Below, in pieces: positions 36,633 to 45,192 of a stretch of DNA of 64,000 bases. A model generated the notes under the pieces. That model was given only the letters and a program-made list of their open reading frames with translations, searched no databases and was not told the origin of the DNA. Both the position numbers and the translations under genes were made by a program. This DNA is from Leptothrix discophora (GTDB taxonomy: Bacteria > Pseudomonadota > Gammaproteobacteria > Burkholderiales > Burkholderiaceae_C): the NCBI RefSeq assembly GCF_030705305.1, contig NZ_JAUZEE010000004.1, positions 62,001-126,000 on the forward strand, in the 5' to 3' direction. Position 1 is the first letter of the stretch. Every line of letters starts with the position of its first letter.

Positions 36633-37244
36633 ATGCTGCGCCGACTGCTCTCCGCCCTGATCGCCACCTTCGCCCTGCTGGCCCTGACCGGCTGCGGCTA
36701 CAACGACTTCCAGCGCCTGGACGAACAGGTCAAGGCCTCCTGGGCCGAGGTGCTGAGCCAGTACCAGCGCCGCGCCGACCTGATCCCCAACATCGTCAAC
36801 ACGGTCAAGGGCGAGGCCAACTTCGAGCAGGAGACGCTGACCAGGGTGATCGAGGCCCGTTCGCGCGCCACCGCCATCCAGGTCACGCCCGAGCTGCTCA
36901 ACAACCCCGAGGCGCTGCAGAAGTTCCAGGCCGCCCAGGGCGAGCTGTCGGGCGCGCTGAGCCGGCTGCTGGTCGTGACCGAGAACTACCCCAACCTCAA
37001 GGCCAACCAGGGCTTCCAGGACCTGCGCGTGCAGCTCGAAGGCACCGAGAACCGCATCACGGTGGCGCGCAACCGCTACATCAAGGCCGTGACCGACTAC
37101 AACGTGCTGGCCCGCAGCTTCCCGAGCAACCTGACCGCGATGGTCATGGGCTACGCGGTCAAGCCGAGCTTCACCGTCGCCAACGAGGCCGCGATCTCGA
37201 CCGCGCCGGTGGTCGACTTCGGCGGCAAGGCCGCGTCGAAGTGA
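36633..37244 (+). CDS. LemA family lipoprotein
   Basis: A 203-residue LemA-family protein. The N-terminus MLRRLLSALIATFALLALTGCGYN has a lipobox (LTGC). The body matches the LemA core: YNDFQRLDEQVKASWAEVLSQYQRRADLIPNIVNTVKGEANFEQETLTRVIEARSRA and ENRITVARNRYIKAVTDYN. Long helices are expected. Exact function unknown; LemA genes commonly sit next to TPM-domain genes as here, where the stop overlaps the GTG start of the next gene. Confidence 0.92.
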   Translation: MLRRLLSALIATFALLALTGCGYNDFQRLDEQVKASWAEVLSQYQRRADLIPNIVNTVKGEANFEQETLTRVIEARSRATAIQVTPELLNNPEALQKFQAAQGELSGALSRLLVVTENYPNLKANQGFQDLRVQLEGTENRITVARNRYIKAVTDYNVLARSFPSNLTAMVMGYAVKPSFTVANEAAISTAPVVDFGGKAASK

Positions 37245-38221
37245 GCCTCGGCCGGCTGCGCACCTGGCTGCGCGTCTGGCTGCGCGCCACGCTGGTGGCG
37301 CTGGTGGCCGTTCTGCCGCTGCTGTGCGCCGTCGCACCGGCACAGGCCCAGCAGGCCGTGCCGGTGCTGAGCGACCGCGTCATCGACGCCGCCGGCTGGC
37401 TGCCGCCGGACCGGCACGACGCGCTGGTGGCGCAGCTGGCCGGGCTGGAGCAGCGGCTGGGCACGCAGATGGTCATCCTGATCGTGCCGAGCACCGCACC
37501 CGAGGACATCGCCGCCTATGCGCAGCGGGTCGGCGAGCAGTGGAAGATCGGCCGCCGCGACGTCGGCGACGGCCTGCTGCTGGTGGTCGCCACGCAGGAC
37601 CGCAAGCTGCGCATCGAGGTGGCCAAGACGCTCGAAGGCGCCATCCCCGACCTGGCCGCCAAGCGGATCATCGACGAAGCCCTGACGCCCGCCTTCCGGC
37701 GCGGCGACCCAGCCGCCGGCCTGGTCGACGCCATCACGCGGGTCGAGACGCTGGTCAAGGGCGAAGGCCTGCCGGCGCCCGCCGCAGACCCCGGTGGCGC
37801 TGGCGACACCGGCACCGGCACCGACACCGACTGGACCGCGCTGGGCATGATCGCGCTGGTCGGCGTGCCCATCATCGCCCGCGTGCTGACGCAGATCGCC
37901 GGACGTGGCCTGGGCACGCTGGCGACGGCTGCGGCGGCCGGCTGGATCGTCTGGGACTTCAGCGCCAGCCTCGTGCTGGCCGGCATCGCCGCCGGCCTCG
38001 GCCTGGTGGTGGCGCTGGTGATCGGTGCGCTCAGCGCGGCCGGCCTGCTGGACCAGGCGGTGTCGGCCAGCCGGGGGCGCAACCGCCACGGCTGGGGCTC
38101 GGACGGCGGCTTCGGCGGGGGCGGCTTCGGCGGGGGTGGAGGCCTGGGCGGAGGGGGCGGCGGCTTCAGTTCCGGCGGTGGTGGCGACTTCGGCGGCGGT
38201 GGCGCGTCGGGAGGCTGGTGA
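37241..38221 (+). CDS. TPM-domain membrane protein (YgcG family)
   Basis: A 326-residue protein. Signal peptide, then a TPM (TLP18.3/Psb32/MOLO-1) domain at about residues 40-170 (LSDRVIDAAGWLPPDRHDALVAQLAGLEQRLGTQMVILIVPSTAPEDIAAYAQRVGEQWKIGRRDVGDGLLLVV). Two or three membrane helices lie near residues 200-270, and the low-complexity Gly-rich tail (GGGGFGG repeats) is typical of the family. GTG start overlapping the lemA stop (GTGA). Probably acts with LemA in the envelope; biochemical role unknown. Confidence 0.88.
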   Translation: MSLGRLRTWLRVWLRATLVALVAVLPLLCAVAPAQAQQAVPVLSDRVIDAAGWLPPDRHDALVAQLAGLEQRLGTQMVILIVPSTAPEDIAAYAQRVGEQWKIGRRDVGDGLLLVVATQDRKLRIEVAKTLEGAIPDLAAKRIIDEALTPAFRRGDPAAGLVDAITRVETLVKGEGLPAPAADPGGAGDTGTGTDTDWTALGMIALVGVPIIARVLTQIAGRGLGTLATAAAAGWIVWDFSASLVLAGIAAGLGLVVALVIGALSAAGLLDQAVSASRGRNRHGWGSDGGFGGGGFGGGGGLGGGGGGFSSGGGGDFGGGGASGGW

Positions 38222-38222
38222 G

Positions 38223-38756
38223 ATGAGCGCGAACGTCCTGAACCGCACCGTGAAGAGCGCCCTGCGCCTGCTGCGACACCTGCTGGCCGACCCGCGCCGC
38301 ATCGAACGCACGCTCGGCCCCGGCGTGCTGGACCGGCTGACCGCCCGCGTCCAGGCCAGCGAGGCCGACCATGCCGGCGAGCTGCGCCTGTGCATCGAGG
38401 CCGGCCTGCCGCTGTCCTACCTGCGGCGCGGCGCCAGCGCCCGCGAACGCGCGCTGATGATGTTCAGCAAGCTGCGGGTCTGGGACACCGAGGCCAACAC
38501 CGGCGTGCTGATCTACCTGCTGCTGGCCGACCACGCGATCGAGGTCGTGGCCGACCGCGGCCTGAACCCGCACGTCACGCCAGCGCAGTGGCAGGCCATC
38601 GTCGACGCGATGCGGCCGGCGCTCGCGGCCGGTCGGTTCGAGGACGGCCTGGGCGCCGCCATCGACGCGGTCGACGCCCTGCTGCGCAAGCACTGTCCAC
38701 GGGTGGCCGGCCAGACCGATCGCAACGAGCTGAGCGACCGGCCGGACCTGCGCTGA
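38223..38756 (+). CDS. Second TPM-domain protein (soluble)
   Basis: A 177-residue protein whose ATG lies one base after the preceding stop. It contains a TPM-like domain (ARERALMMFSKLRVWDTEANTGVLIYLLLADHAIEVVADRGLNPHVTPAQWQAIVDAMRPALAAGRFEDGL), but no signal peptide and no Gly-rich tail. This third member of a lemA-TPM-TPM set is seen in many proteobacteria. Function unknown. It separates lemA/TPM from ureE by 109 bp. Confidence 0.85.
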   Translation: MSANVLNRTVKSALRLLRHLLADPRRIERTLGPGVLDRLTARVQASEADHAGELRLCIEAGLPLSYLRRGASARERALMMFSKLRVWDTEANTGVLIYLLLADHAIEVVADRGLNPHVTPAQWQAIVDAMRPALAAGRFEDGLGAAIDAVDALLRKHCPRVAGQTDRNELSDRPDLR

Positions 38757-38865
38757 GCGACAGCGCAAGCCCGCGACCGCCGGCACCGGCCGGGCGCAGG
38801 CATGCATCCTGCGGGAGAATTTCGGTTTCCCCGAACTGCGGCGCCTTGCCCCGCCGCCTGCCGTC

Positions 38866-39540
38866 ATGCTCACCGTCAACAAGCTGATTCCCCAGGGCCG
38901 CGGCCTTGCCAACGTGCTGCTCAAGCGCGCCGCCAGCGTCGAGCTGGACTGGGACACGCGCCAGAAGAGCCGTTTCGACGCCCATGACAGCGGCGGCCGC
39001 CACATCGGCGTCTTCCTGCCGCGCGGCCAGGTGGTGCGCGGTGGCGACGTGCTGGTGGTCGAGGACGGCAGCCTGGTGCGCGTGATCGCCGCACCGCAGG
39101 ACGTGCTGGTCGTGCGTGCCTGCGCCCAGCACGGCAGCCCCTTCGACCTGCTGCGCGCGGCCTACCACCTGGGCAACCGGCACGTGCAGCTGGCGCTGCA
39201 GCCCGATCACCTCAAGCTCGAACCCGACCACGTGCTGGCCGACATGCTGCGGCAGATGCACCTGATCGTCACGAGCGAGGCCAGCGCCTTCGAGCCCGAG
39301 GGCGGTGCCTATGCGGCGGGGGGGCACGGTCATGCACACGGTCAGGCACACGGCCATTCACACAGTGATGCACACGACCACGATCACGGCCATGACCACG
39401 CCCCGGCTGCCGCGCCGGCCCGTGGCAAGCCGCTGGGCATCCCGGTGCAGGCTGCTGCCACGCCGCACGTGCACGGTCCCGGTTGCGGTCATGACCACGG
39501 GCACGACCACGGTCATGACCACGGACACAAGCACGCATGA
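38866..39540 (+). CDS. ureE: Urease accessory protein UreE (nickel metallochaperone)
   Basis: A 224-residue UreE. The N-terminal domain has [34 protein letters not shown], and the central metal-binding domain has [32 protein letters not shown], including the conserved interface His in GNRHV. From about residue 150 there is a long His/Asp/Gly tail in two blocks ([15 protein letters not shown]... and [17 protein letters not shown]) separated by an Ala/Pro linker, giving high nickel-storage capacity. The stop overlaps the ureF ATG. Fourteen kb from ureC, which is unusual. Confidence 0.96.
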   Translation: MLTVNKLIPQGRGLANVLLKRAASVELDWDTRQKSRFDAHDSGGRHIGVFLPRGQVVRGGDVLVVEDGSLVRVIAAPQDVLVVRACAQHGSPFDLLRAAYHLGNRHVQLALQPDHLKLEPDHVLADMLRQMHLIVTSEASAFEPEGGAYAAGGHGHAHGQAHGHSHSDAHDHDHGHDHAPAAAPARGKPLGIPVQAAATPHVHGPGCGHDHGHDHGHDHGHKHA

Positions 39541-40292
39541 GCCCGACGCCCGATGCGCTGCTCAAGCTGATCTGGCTGGCCTCGCCGGTGCTGCCGGTCG
39601 GCGGCTTCAGCTACTCGGAGGGTCTGGAGGCGGCCGTCGACGGCGGCCAGGTGCGTGACGAGGCCGGCGCGCGGCGCTGGCTGGTCGACCAGCTGCGGCT
39701 CGCGCTGGCCCGCTCGGACCTGCCGGTCGTGGCCGAGGCGATCCGGGCCTGGCGCGGTGGCGTCGACGATGTCGAGCCCGGCAACGATCGCCGCGCTGAC
39801 CTCGCCCGCATCGAGGCCCTGAACACCTGGGTGCGGACCACCCGCGAGACCCTGGAACTGCGCCAGCAGACCGAGCAGATGGGCCGCTCGCTGCACGAGT
39901 GGCTGCGCATCCAGCAGGCCGGCAAGGCCGATGAACACGGGGCGGTCGTGGATGCCGACGCGCGCATCGCGCAGCTCGGTGCGCTCAAGCCGGCACCGAC
40001 CTGGCCGGTCGCCCACGCGCTGGCGCTGGCCCGCAGCGGCGCGCCCTTGCAGCAGGCGCTGCTGGCGCACGGCTTCGGCTGGGCCGAGAACATGGTGCAG
40101 GCCGCACTGAAGGCGGTGCCGCTGGGCCAGAGCGCCGGCCAGCGCATCCTGGCCGCGCTGGTCGAGGCCCTGCCCGCCGCCGTCGAACAGGCGATGACGC
40201 TGGACGACACGACCCGCCAGGCGCACACACCGATGCTGGCCATCCTGTCGGCGCGGCACGAGGCACAGTACTCGCGCCTGTTCCGCTCGTGA
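39537..40292 (+). CDS. ureF: Urease accessory protein UreF
   Basis: A 251-residue UreF that, with UreD, docks the GTPase UreG on apo-urease. The N-terminus [30 protein letters not shown] is diagnostic, and [38 protein letters not shown] is the conserved C-terminal helix region. It overlaps ureE by 4 bp (ATGA), and its stop overlaps the GTG of an MFS gene. In most relatives ureG follows ureF directly; here it does not. Confidence 0.95.
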   Translation: MSPTPDALLKLIWLASPVLPVGGFSYSEGLEAAVDGGQVRDEAGARRWLVDQLRLALARSDLPVVAEAIRAWRGGVDDVEPGNDRRADLARIEALNTWVRTTRETLELRQQTEQMGRSLHEWLRIQQAGKADEHGAVVDADARIAQLGALKPAPTWPVAHALALARSGAPLQQALLAHGFGWAENMVQAALKAVPLGQSAGQRILAALVEALPAAVEQAMTLDDTTRQAHTPMLAILSARHEAQYSRLFRS

Positions 40293-41548
40293 ACGACGCG
40301 GCACCTGGCGGCCTCGCCGCGCTGTGGGCGATCCGGCCCTACCGCCGCTTCTGGCTGACGCGCGTCACGACCCAGACCGCCAGCCAGATGGCCATGGTTG
40401 CGCTGGGCTGGCAGATGTACGAGCTGACCGGCAGCGCCTGGGACCTCGGCCTGGTCGGCCTGGCCCAGTTCGCGCCGGCACTGGTCTTCACGCTGCCGGC
40501 CGGCGCCATGGCCGACCGGCACCGGCGCTCGCGCATCCTGCAGGCGACCACGGTGATGCAGGCGCTGATCGCGCTGGCGCTGGTGATGGGCAGCCTGGCC
40601 GGCGGCCAGCTCGGTGCCTTCGGCGGCTGGCTGGGGCGCGATGCGGTGCTGGCCCTGTCGGTGCTGCTGGGCGTCGCCCGCGCCTTCCAGACCCCCGCCA
40701 CGCAGGCGCTGCCGGCCCTGCTGGTGCCAGGCGACATGCTGGCCCGCGCGGTGGCGCTGAGTTCCAGCGGCATGCAGATCGCGGTGATCGGCGGTCCGGC
40801 ACTCGGCGGGCTGCTCTATGCCTTCGGGCCGGCCGTCGTGCACGGCGTCTGCGCGGGCCTGCTGGTGATCGCCTTCGGCTGCGCGCTGGGCGTCGTGCAT
40901 GCCCGGCCACGGCCCGATCCCGACAACAAGGGCTGGTCGGCCGTCTGGGCCGGTGTGCACTACCTGCGCGGCCAGCCGGTGCTGCTGGGCGCCATCTCGC
41001 TGGACCTGTTCGCGGTGCTGCTGGGCGGCGCGACCGCGCTGCTGCCGATCTACGCCAAGGACATCCTGCACGTCGGCCCCTGGGGCCTGGGCCTGCTGCG
41101 CGCCGCCCCGGCGGTCGGCGCGCTGTCGATGTCGATCTGGCTGGCCCGCCGCCCCAGCCTGCAGCATGCCGGCCCGGTGCTGTTCGGCGCGGTGGCCTTC
41201 TATGGCCTGTGCATGGTCGGCTTCGCGCTGTCGACGGTGTTCTGGCTGTCGCTGGCGGTGCTGGCCTTGTCCGGCGCGGCCGACATGATCAGCGTCGTGG
41301 TGCGCCAGACGCTGGTGCAGCTGGAGACCCCCGACGCGATGCGCGGCCGGGTCAGCGCGGTCAACTCGGTCTTCATCGGCGCAAGCAACCAGCTCGGCGA
41401 GTTCGAGTCCGGCGCCACCGCCGCCGCCCTCGGCCCGGTCGGCTCGGTGCTGCTGGGCGGCTTCGGCGTGCTGGCGGTGGCGGGGCTGTGGACGCGGCTG
41501 TTCCCGGAACTGTGGCGGCGCGGGGCGCTGGAGCGGCGGGGCGGGTAG
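40289..41548 (+). CDS. MFS transporter (EntS/MFS_3-like)
   Basis: A 419-residue major-facilitator protein with about 12 hydrophobic helices. The A-motif region [15 protein letters not shown] after helix 2 and the extended second-half motif [30 protein letters not shown] are typical of the EntS-like MFS_3 exporters. GTG start inside the ureF stop (GTGA), so it is translationally coupled to urease maturation genes at the place where ureG is expected. The substrate is not readable; a link to nickel or urea is speculative. Confidence 0.85.
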   Translation: MNDAAPGGLAALWAIRPYRRFWLTRVTTQTASQMAMVALGWQMYELTGSAWDLGLVGLAQFAPALVFTLPAGAMADRHRRSRILQATTVMQALIALALVMGSLAGGQLGAFGGWLGRDAVLALSVLLGVARAFQTPATQALPALLVPGDMLARAVALSSSGMQIAVIGGPALGGLLYAFGPAVVHGVCAGLLVIAFGCALGVVHARPRPDPDNKGWSAVWAGVHYLRGQPVLLGAISLDLFAVLLGGATALLPIYAKDILHVGPWGLGLLRAAPAVGALSMSIWLARRPSLQHAGPVLFGAVAFYGLCMVGFALSTVFWLSLAVLALSGAADMISVVVRQTLVQLETPDAMRGRVSAVNSVFIGASNQLGEFESGATAAALGPVGSVLLGGFGVLAVAGLWTRLFPELWRRGALERRGG

Positions 41549-41694
41549 CTCTGGATCGACTTCGGCCCGAGGTTCACCCTTGGCACCCCTGCACGCGCGG
41601 ACAGTCCCGCAGATGCAACGCTTTCAAGTCGAAGTTCTACCTGTATAAGTAATTACCCTATGTTTGATGTTTGACTAAGCTTGAACAACTCTCG

Positions 41695-41708
41695 TGCCTC
41701 ATGAGGCA
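41695..41708. promoter_or_regulatory. 14-bp palindrome TGCCTCATGAGGCA upstream of the oxygenase gene
   Basis: A perfect palindrome 45 bp before the ATG at 41754, within an AT-rich 205-bp gap (41549-41753). A TATAAG hexamer at 41644-41649, 16 bp after TTTCAA (41622-41627), is a possible promoter. The palindrome is a plausible operator. Confidence 0.35.
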
Positions 41709-41753
41709 ATGAGGGAACTATCAATCGAGCGCATTCAAACCAGGGATAAGCAA

Positions 41754-42494
41754 ATGAACACAATCAGCAGCATCGACAATCAAATCAATCATGCCGCCAA
41801 TCAATATAAACCTCCCAGCAATACTGAAAAGCTCAAGTATTCACTCAAGGAGCGTGGATTTGCGCACCTACCCGGATTAATCGAAAAAGAACTGCTGCAG
41901 GCCCTACGCGAAGAATGCCACAGGCTTTTGGGATCACATGGGATTGAACGAGACTTCCTGATGAAGCAAACGGCAAACACGCCGAGACGCATGGTGAATG
42001 TCAGACAACAAGACATCTCAACCAATGGCAAGATTATTCCCGCACTCTACAAGTCAGAAGCAATGAAGCACTTGTTCGAGGAGATCGCGGGATGCCAATT
42101 CATGCCATGCCCCTACAAACCTGAAGAATTCATCATCAACGCCCTGTTCAAATCCGGGAACACCCATGGCTGGCACTGGGATGACTACAAGTACGGAATC
42201 GTTTTCGCAGTCGAAGTCCCGGAAAAGGAAAACGGCGGCTACGTGCAAGTCGTCCCCAATTCCCGCTGGAACCGCCAACGTCCAAGCGTCGAAGACGTGC
42301 TTTTCGATTCGGTCATACATTCGTTCCGGCTTGAGCCCGGCGACGCATACATCATCAGGACAGATACAAGCATGCATCGCGTCAGCGAAATCAACGACGG
42401 TGCGAAGCGAGTCGTCGTCAACATGGTTTGGGCCGCAGCAGATGAAGTCGATCGTGTGGTCGATCACTCGACGATGGAGGAACTGTTCTCATGA
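41754..42494 (+). CDS. BesD/HalD-like Fe(II)/2-oxoglutarate-dependent enzyme
   Basis: A 246-residue cupin-fold oxygenase. The metal triad reads H141-x-D143 (HGWHWDDYKYG) and H208 (RTDTSMHRV), with R219 (KRVVVN) as the likely 2-oxoglutarate anchor. The 67-residue spacing of the two His equals that of H137/H204 as I recall them for the lysine halogenase BesD. In BesD the carboxylate ligand is replaced by Gly to admit chloride; here it is Asp, which favours hydroxylation. Start MNTISSIDN chosen over an upstream ATG at 41694 because AGGGATAAG precedes it. Much lower GC than neighbours, suggesting transfer. Overlaps the LysE gene. A free amino acid is a likely substrate. Confidence 0.75.
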   Translation: MNTISSIDNQINHAANQYKPPSNTEKLKYSLKERGFAHLPGLIEKELLQALREECHRLLGSHGIERDFLMKQTANTPRRMVNVRQQDISTNGKIIPALYKSEAMKHLFEEIAGCQFMPCPYKPEEFIINALFKSGNTHGWHWDDYKYGIVFAVEVPEKENGGYVQVVPNSRWNRQRPSVEDVLFDSVIHSFRLEPGDAYIIRTDTSMHRVSEINDGAKRVVVNMVWAAADEVDRVVDHSTMEELFS

Positions 42495-43111
42495 TGACCT
42501 TGTTCATCTCTGCCTTCCTTCTTGGCTTGATCTTCAATGCGTCGCCGGGTGCCGTGTTTGCCGAGTCCCTCAAGCGCGGCCTTTCGGGCGGTTACGACGC
42601 GGCCCTGAAGGTCCAATTCGGATCGCTGGTGGGTGACGCAACCTGGGCGGTACTCGGGTTGGCGGGTGCAGGCGTACTGTTTCAGTGGCCAACCATACGG
42701 ATGCCGCTCACGATCTGCGGTGCAGCCTATCTGGCGTGGCTGGGTGCAACCACACTGATGAGCACCCCGAACCGCACTGAGACGATGGACGGCACGGGCG
42801 AGCCTGCAGGAAACCAAGGCGCCCTCTTTGCCGGCGCCAGTCTCTCGCTGACGAATCCCGCAAACGTCTTCTATTGGGCTGCCCTTGGTGGTGTACTCGG
42901 CACACTGGGTGTCAATCAACCGACCACAGCGCACTACAGCGTATTCTTTGCAGGTTTCATGACGTCGTCGCTGCTGTGGTGTTTCGTTTGTGCGGGATTG
43001 ATCCATGCGATGCACAGGACTTTGCCGACCGCCGTGGCCCACTGGCTCAACCTTTTGTGTGGATGGACACTGATCGGGTTGGCCGTCAGTACCGTTTACG
43101 AACAGTTCTAG
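42491..43111 (+). CDS. LysE family amino-acid exporter
   Basis: A 206-residue membrane protein with about six helices and the LysE/RhtB signature at the N-terminus (LGLIFNASPGAVFAESLKRGLSGGYDAALKVQFGSLVGD) plus LSLTNPANVFYWAALGGVLG. Members export lysine, homoserine, threonine or other amino acids. It overlaps the 2-oxoglutarate enzyme by four bases (ATGA), so the two probably make and export one modified amino acid. GC is intermediate. The following 285 bp (43112-43396) hold nothing I can identify. Confidence 0.88.
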   Translation: MMTLFISAFLLGLIFNASPGAVFAESLKRGLSGGYDAALKVQFGSLVGDATWAVLGLAGAGVLFQWPTIRMPLTICGAAYLAWLGATTLMSTPNRTETMDGTGEPAGNQGALFAGASLSLTNPANVFYWAALGGVLGTLGVNQPTTAHYSVFFAGFMTSSLLWCFVCAGLIHAMHRTLPTAVAHWLNLLCGWTLIGLAVSTVYEQF

Positions 43112-43396
43112 CCTGATTCAGCATCATCGGGATCACGCTGACGCGTGAGGCGCTCAATCCTTCACCTGCGGAGGTTGGGCGCGTCGGCGACACGGCGGTC
43201 ACGCTCGAGGTTCACGTCGACCCGCATCGTCCACAGGGAACACGGGAAAGCGGTTCCTGCCGAAACGTCGGCACGGCGAAGCCAGTGTTGATGTTGCAGC
43301 GCAGCAGACACGGCACAATCCCAGCCGGCCCCGCCGGTTCGTGAGCTGTCGCGAGCGGAGGGCCCTCCCGATCTCCTCCCGACCGAAAGACCTCCG

Positions 43397-44164
43397 ATGC
43401 GCCGTGTCGTGTTCAACCAGAAGGGTGGCGTGGGCAAGTCCACGATCACCAGCAACCTGGCCGCCATCAGCGCCAGCCAGGGCCTGCGCACCCTCGTGCT
43501 CGATCTCGATGCGCAGGGCAACACCACGCGCTATCTGCTGGGCGACGGGGCGGATGCGCTGGAGACCTCGGTGGCCGAGTTCTTCACCCAGACGCTGAGC
43601 TTCGCCTTCGACCCGAAGAAGTCGGCCGAGTACATCTACGAGACGCCCTTCGAGCACCTGCACCTGATGCCGTCCAGCCCGGCGCTGGAGGAACTGCACG
43701 GCAAGCTGGAGTCGCGCTACAAGATCTACAAGCTGCGCGATGCACTCGATGCGCTGGCGGCCGACTACGACCGCATCTACATCGACACGCCGCCGGCGCT
43801 GAACTTCTACACGCGCAGTGCGCTGATCGCCGCGCAGCGCTGCCTGATCCCGTTCGACTGCGACGACTTCTCGCGCCGCGCGCTCTATGCGCTGCTGGAC
43901 AACGTCAAGGAGATCCAGGCCGACCACAACCCCGGCCTGCAGGTCGAGGGCATCGTGGTCAACCAGTTCCAGCCGCGCGCCAGCCTGCCGCAGAAGGTCG
44001 TGCAGGAGCTGATCGACGAGGGCCTGCCGGTCCTGCAGCCCTACCTGTCGGCCTCCGTCAAGATCAAGGAATCGCACGAGCTGTCGCGGCCCATGATCCA
44101 CCTCGACGCGCGCCACAAGCTCACGCAGGAATACGTCGCGCTGCACGACGGCCTGAAGGGCTGA
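43397..44164 (+). CDS. ParA/Soj family ATPase, orphan
   Basis: A 255-residue deviant-Walker-A ATPase. KGGVGKST is at residues 9-16, DLDAQGN (Walker A') near 36, and IYIDTPPALNFYTRSAL (Walker B/switch) near 128. Close to chromosomal and plasmid ParA/Soj and to orphan ParAs that position cellular cargo. No parB or parS-like repeats adjoin; the neighbours are metabolic. Function is therefore open: cargo positioning is as likely as DNA segregation. ATG 43397 has no strong ribosome site. Confidence 0.88.
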   Translation: MRRVVFNQKGGVGKSTITSNLAAISASQGLRTLVLDLDAQGNTTRYLLGDGADALETSVAEFFTQTLSFAFDPKKSAEYIYETPFEHLHLMPSSPALEELHGKLESRYKIYKLRDALDALAADYDRIYIDTPPALNFYTRSALIAAQRCLIPFDCDDFSRRALYALLDNVKEIQADHNPGLQVEGIVVNQFQPRASLPQKVVQELIDEGLPVLQPYLSASVKIKESHELSRPMIHLDARHKLTQEYVALHDGLKG

Positions 44165-44204
44165 CCCGTCACGGACGACGCGCGGGCATCAGGCCCCGCG
44201 GCCA

Positions 44205-45161
44205 TCAAGCCCTGCGGTGATAGCCCTTCTGGCCGATGACGCGGGCCAGCGGGCTGCGCAGGTCGCCGGTGGCGTCGAGCCGGGCCAGCGCGGCGGCGAA
44301 GTCGACCCGGGGCTGCCAGCCCAGTGCCTCGCGCGCGGCGCGGTTGTCGTACACGCGGTCCAGCGTGTCGGGCGGCGTCCAGCCCTGGCGGGCATAGACC
44401 GCCTGCCAGCCCGGCACGCGCTGGCGCAGCACGGCGGCGGCGTCGCGGCCGAGCGCGGCACAGTCCTCGCGCGTGAACGGCGTGGTCGCACTGACGATGT
44501 AGCGGCCAAAGCCGATGCGGCCGGCCTCGCGCAGCGCGACGCGGTGGGCTTCCACCACGTCCTCGATGTCGACGCGGCGGTACAGCAGCTCGTTGGCCTG
44601 CAGGTTGTCGCGCGAGCGCCGTTCGCGTGCGGCCGGGTCGTCGTCGTCCTCGGGGAAGAAGCGGCTGGTGCGCAGCACGATCACCGGCAGGCGGGTCAGC
44701 TGGTGCATCAGCTCGCACAGGTCCTCGGCCGCCGTCTTGGTGAGGCCGTAGATGTTGCGCACGACCGGCGTCAGCGTCTCGTCCACCCAGACCGCCGGCG
44801 CGCCAGCCGGCGGCCGCAGCGCGGCACCGAAGGCGCTGGTGGTGCTGGTGAAGACGAAGCCGGTGACACCGCACGCGGCCGCCGCCTCCAGCAGGTTCAG
44901 CGTGCCGGTGACGTTGGTGTCGATGAAGGCCTGGCGCGCATGGGTCTCGACATGCGGCTTGTGCAGCGTGGCGGTGTGCAGCACCTGGCCGACGCCGGCC
45001 ATCGCCTCGCGCACGAAGGCCGGATCGGCGATGTCGCCGACCCGGTCGGTCCAGGGCGAGGGCAGGCGGTCGATGCCGACGACCGCGACGCCTTCGGCCC
45101 GCAAGGTCCGCATCAGCGCTTCACCCAGGTGTCCGGCGCTGCCGGTGACGAGGATCTTCAT
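44205..45161 (-). CDS. NAD-dependent epimerase/dehydratase (extended SDR)
   Basis: A 318-residue extended short-chain dehydrogenase, with Rossmann GxxGxxG as GSAGHLG at residues 7-13, IDRL NAD-specific acidic residue region near 30, catalytic Ser/Thr in FTSTTSAFG near 105, and YxxxK as YGLTK near 138. The rest resembles UDP-sugar 4-epimerase/dehydratase relatives, but the substrate is not determinable. Same strand as the next oxidoreductase, 31 bp apart, so possibly one operon for sugar metabolism. Confidence 0.85.
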   Translation of the reverse strand: MKILVTGSAGHLGEALMRTLRAEGVAVVGIDRLPSPWTDRVGDIADPAFVREAMAGVGQVLHTATLHKPHVETHARQAFIDTNVTGTLNLLEAAAACGVTGFVFTSTTSAFGAALRPPAGAPAVWVDETLTPVVRNIYGLTKTAAEDLCELMHQLTRLPVIVLRTSRFFPEDDDDPAARERRSRDNLQANELLYRRVDIEDVVEAHRVALREAGRIGFGRYIVSATTPFTREDCAALGRDAAAVLRQRVPGWQAVYARQGWTPPDTLDRVYDNRAAREALGWQPRVDFAAALARLDATGDLRSPLARVIGQKGYHRRA

Positions 45162-45192
45162 GGTTCAGGCGGTCAGGCGATGCCGGGGTGGC

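Noticed and set aside
38101-38220. Gly-rich coding repeat of the TPM protein considered as a DNA repeat element
   Set aside because: It is the ordinary low-complexity C-terminus of YgcG-type proteins.
43112-43396. Gap after the LysE gene considered as an attachment site or IS remnant
   Set aside because: I found no tRNA end, terminal inverted repeats or duplicated flank on either side of the low-GC pair.
43397-44164. ParA gene considered as the missing ureG
   Set aside because: Both are P-loop proteins, but this one has the deviant Walker A KGGVGKST and Soj-type Walker B, and lacks UreG features.
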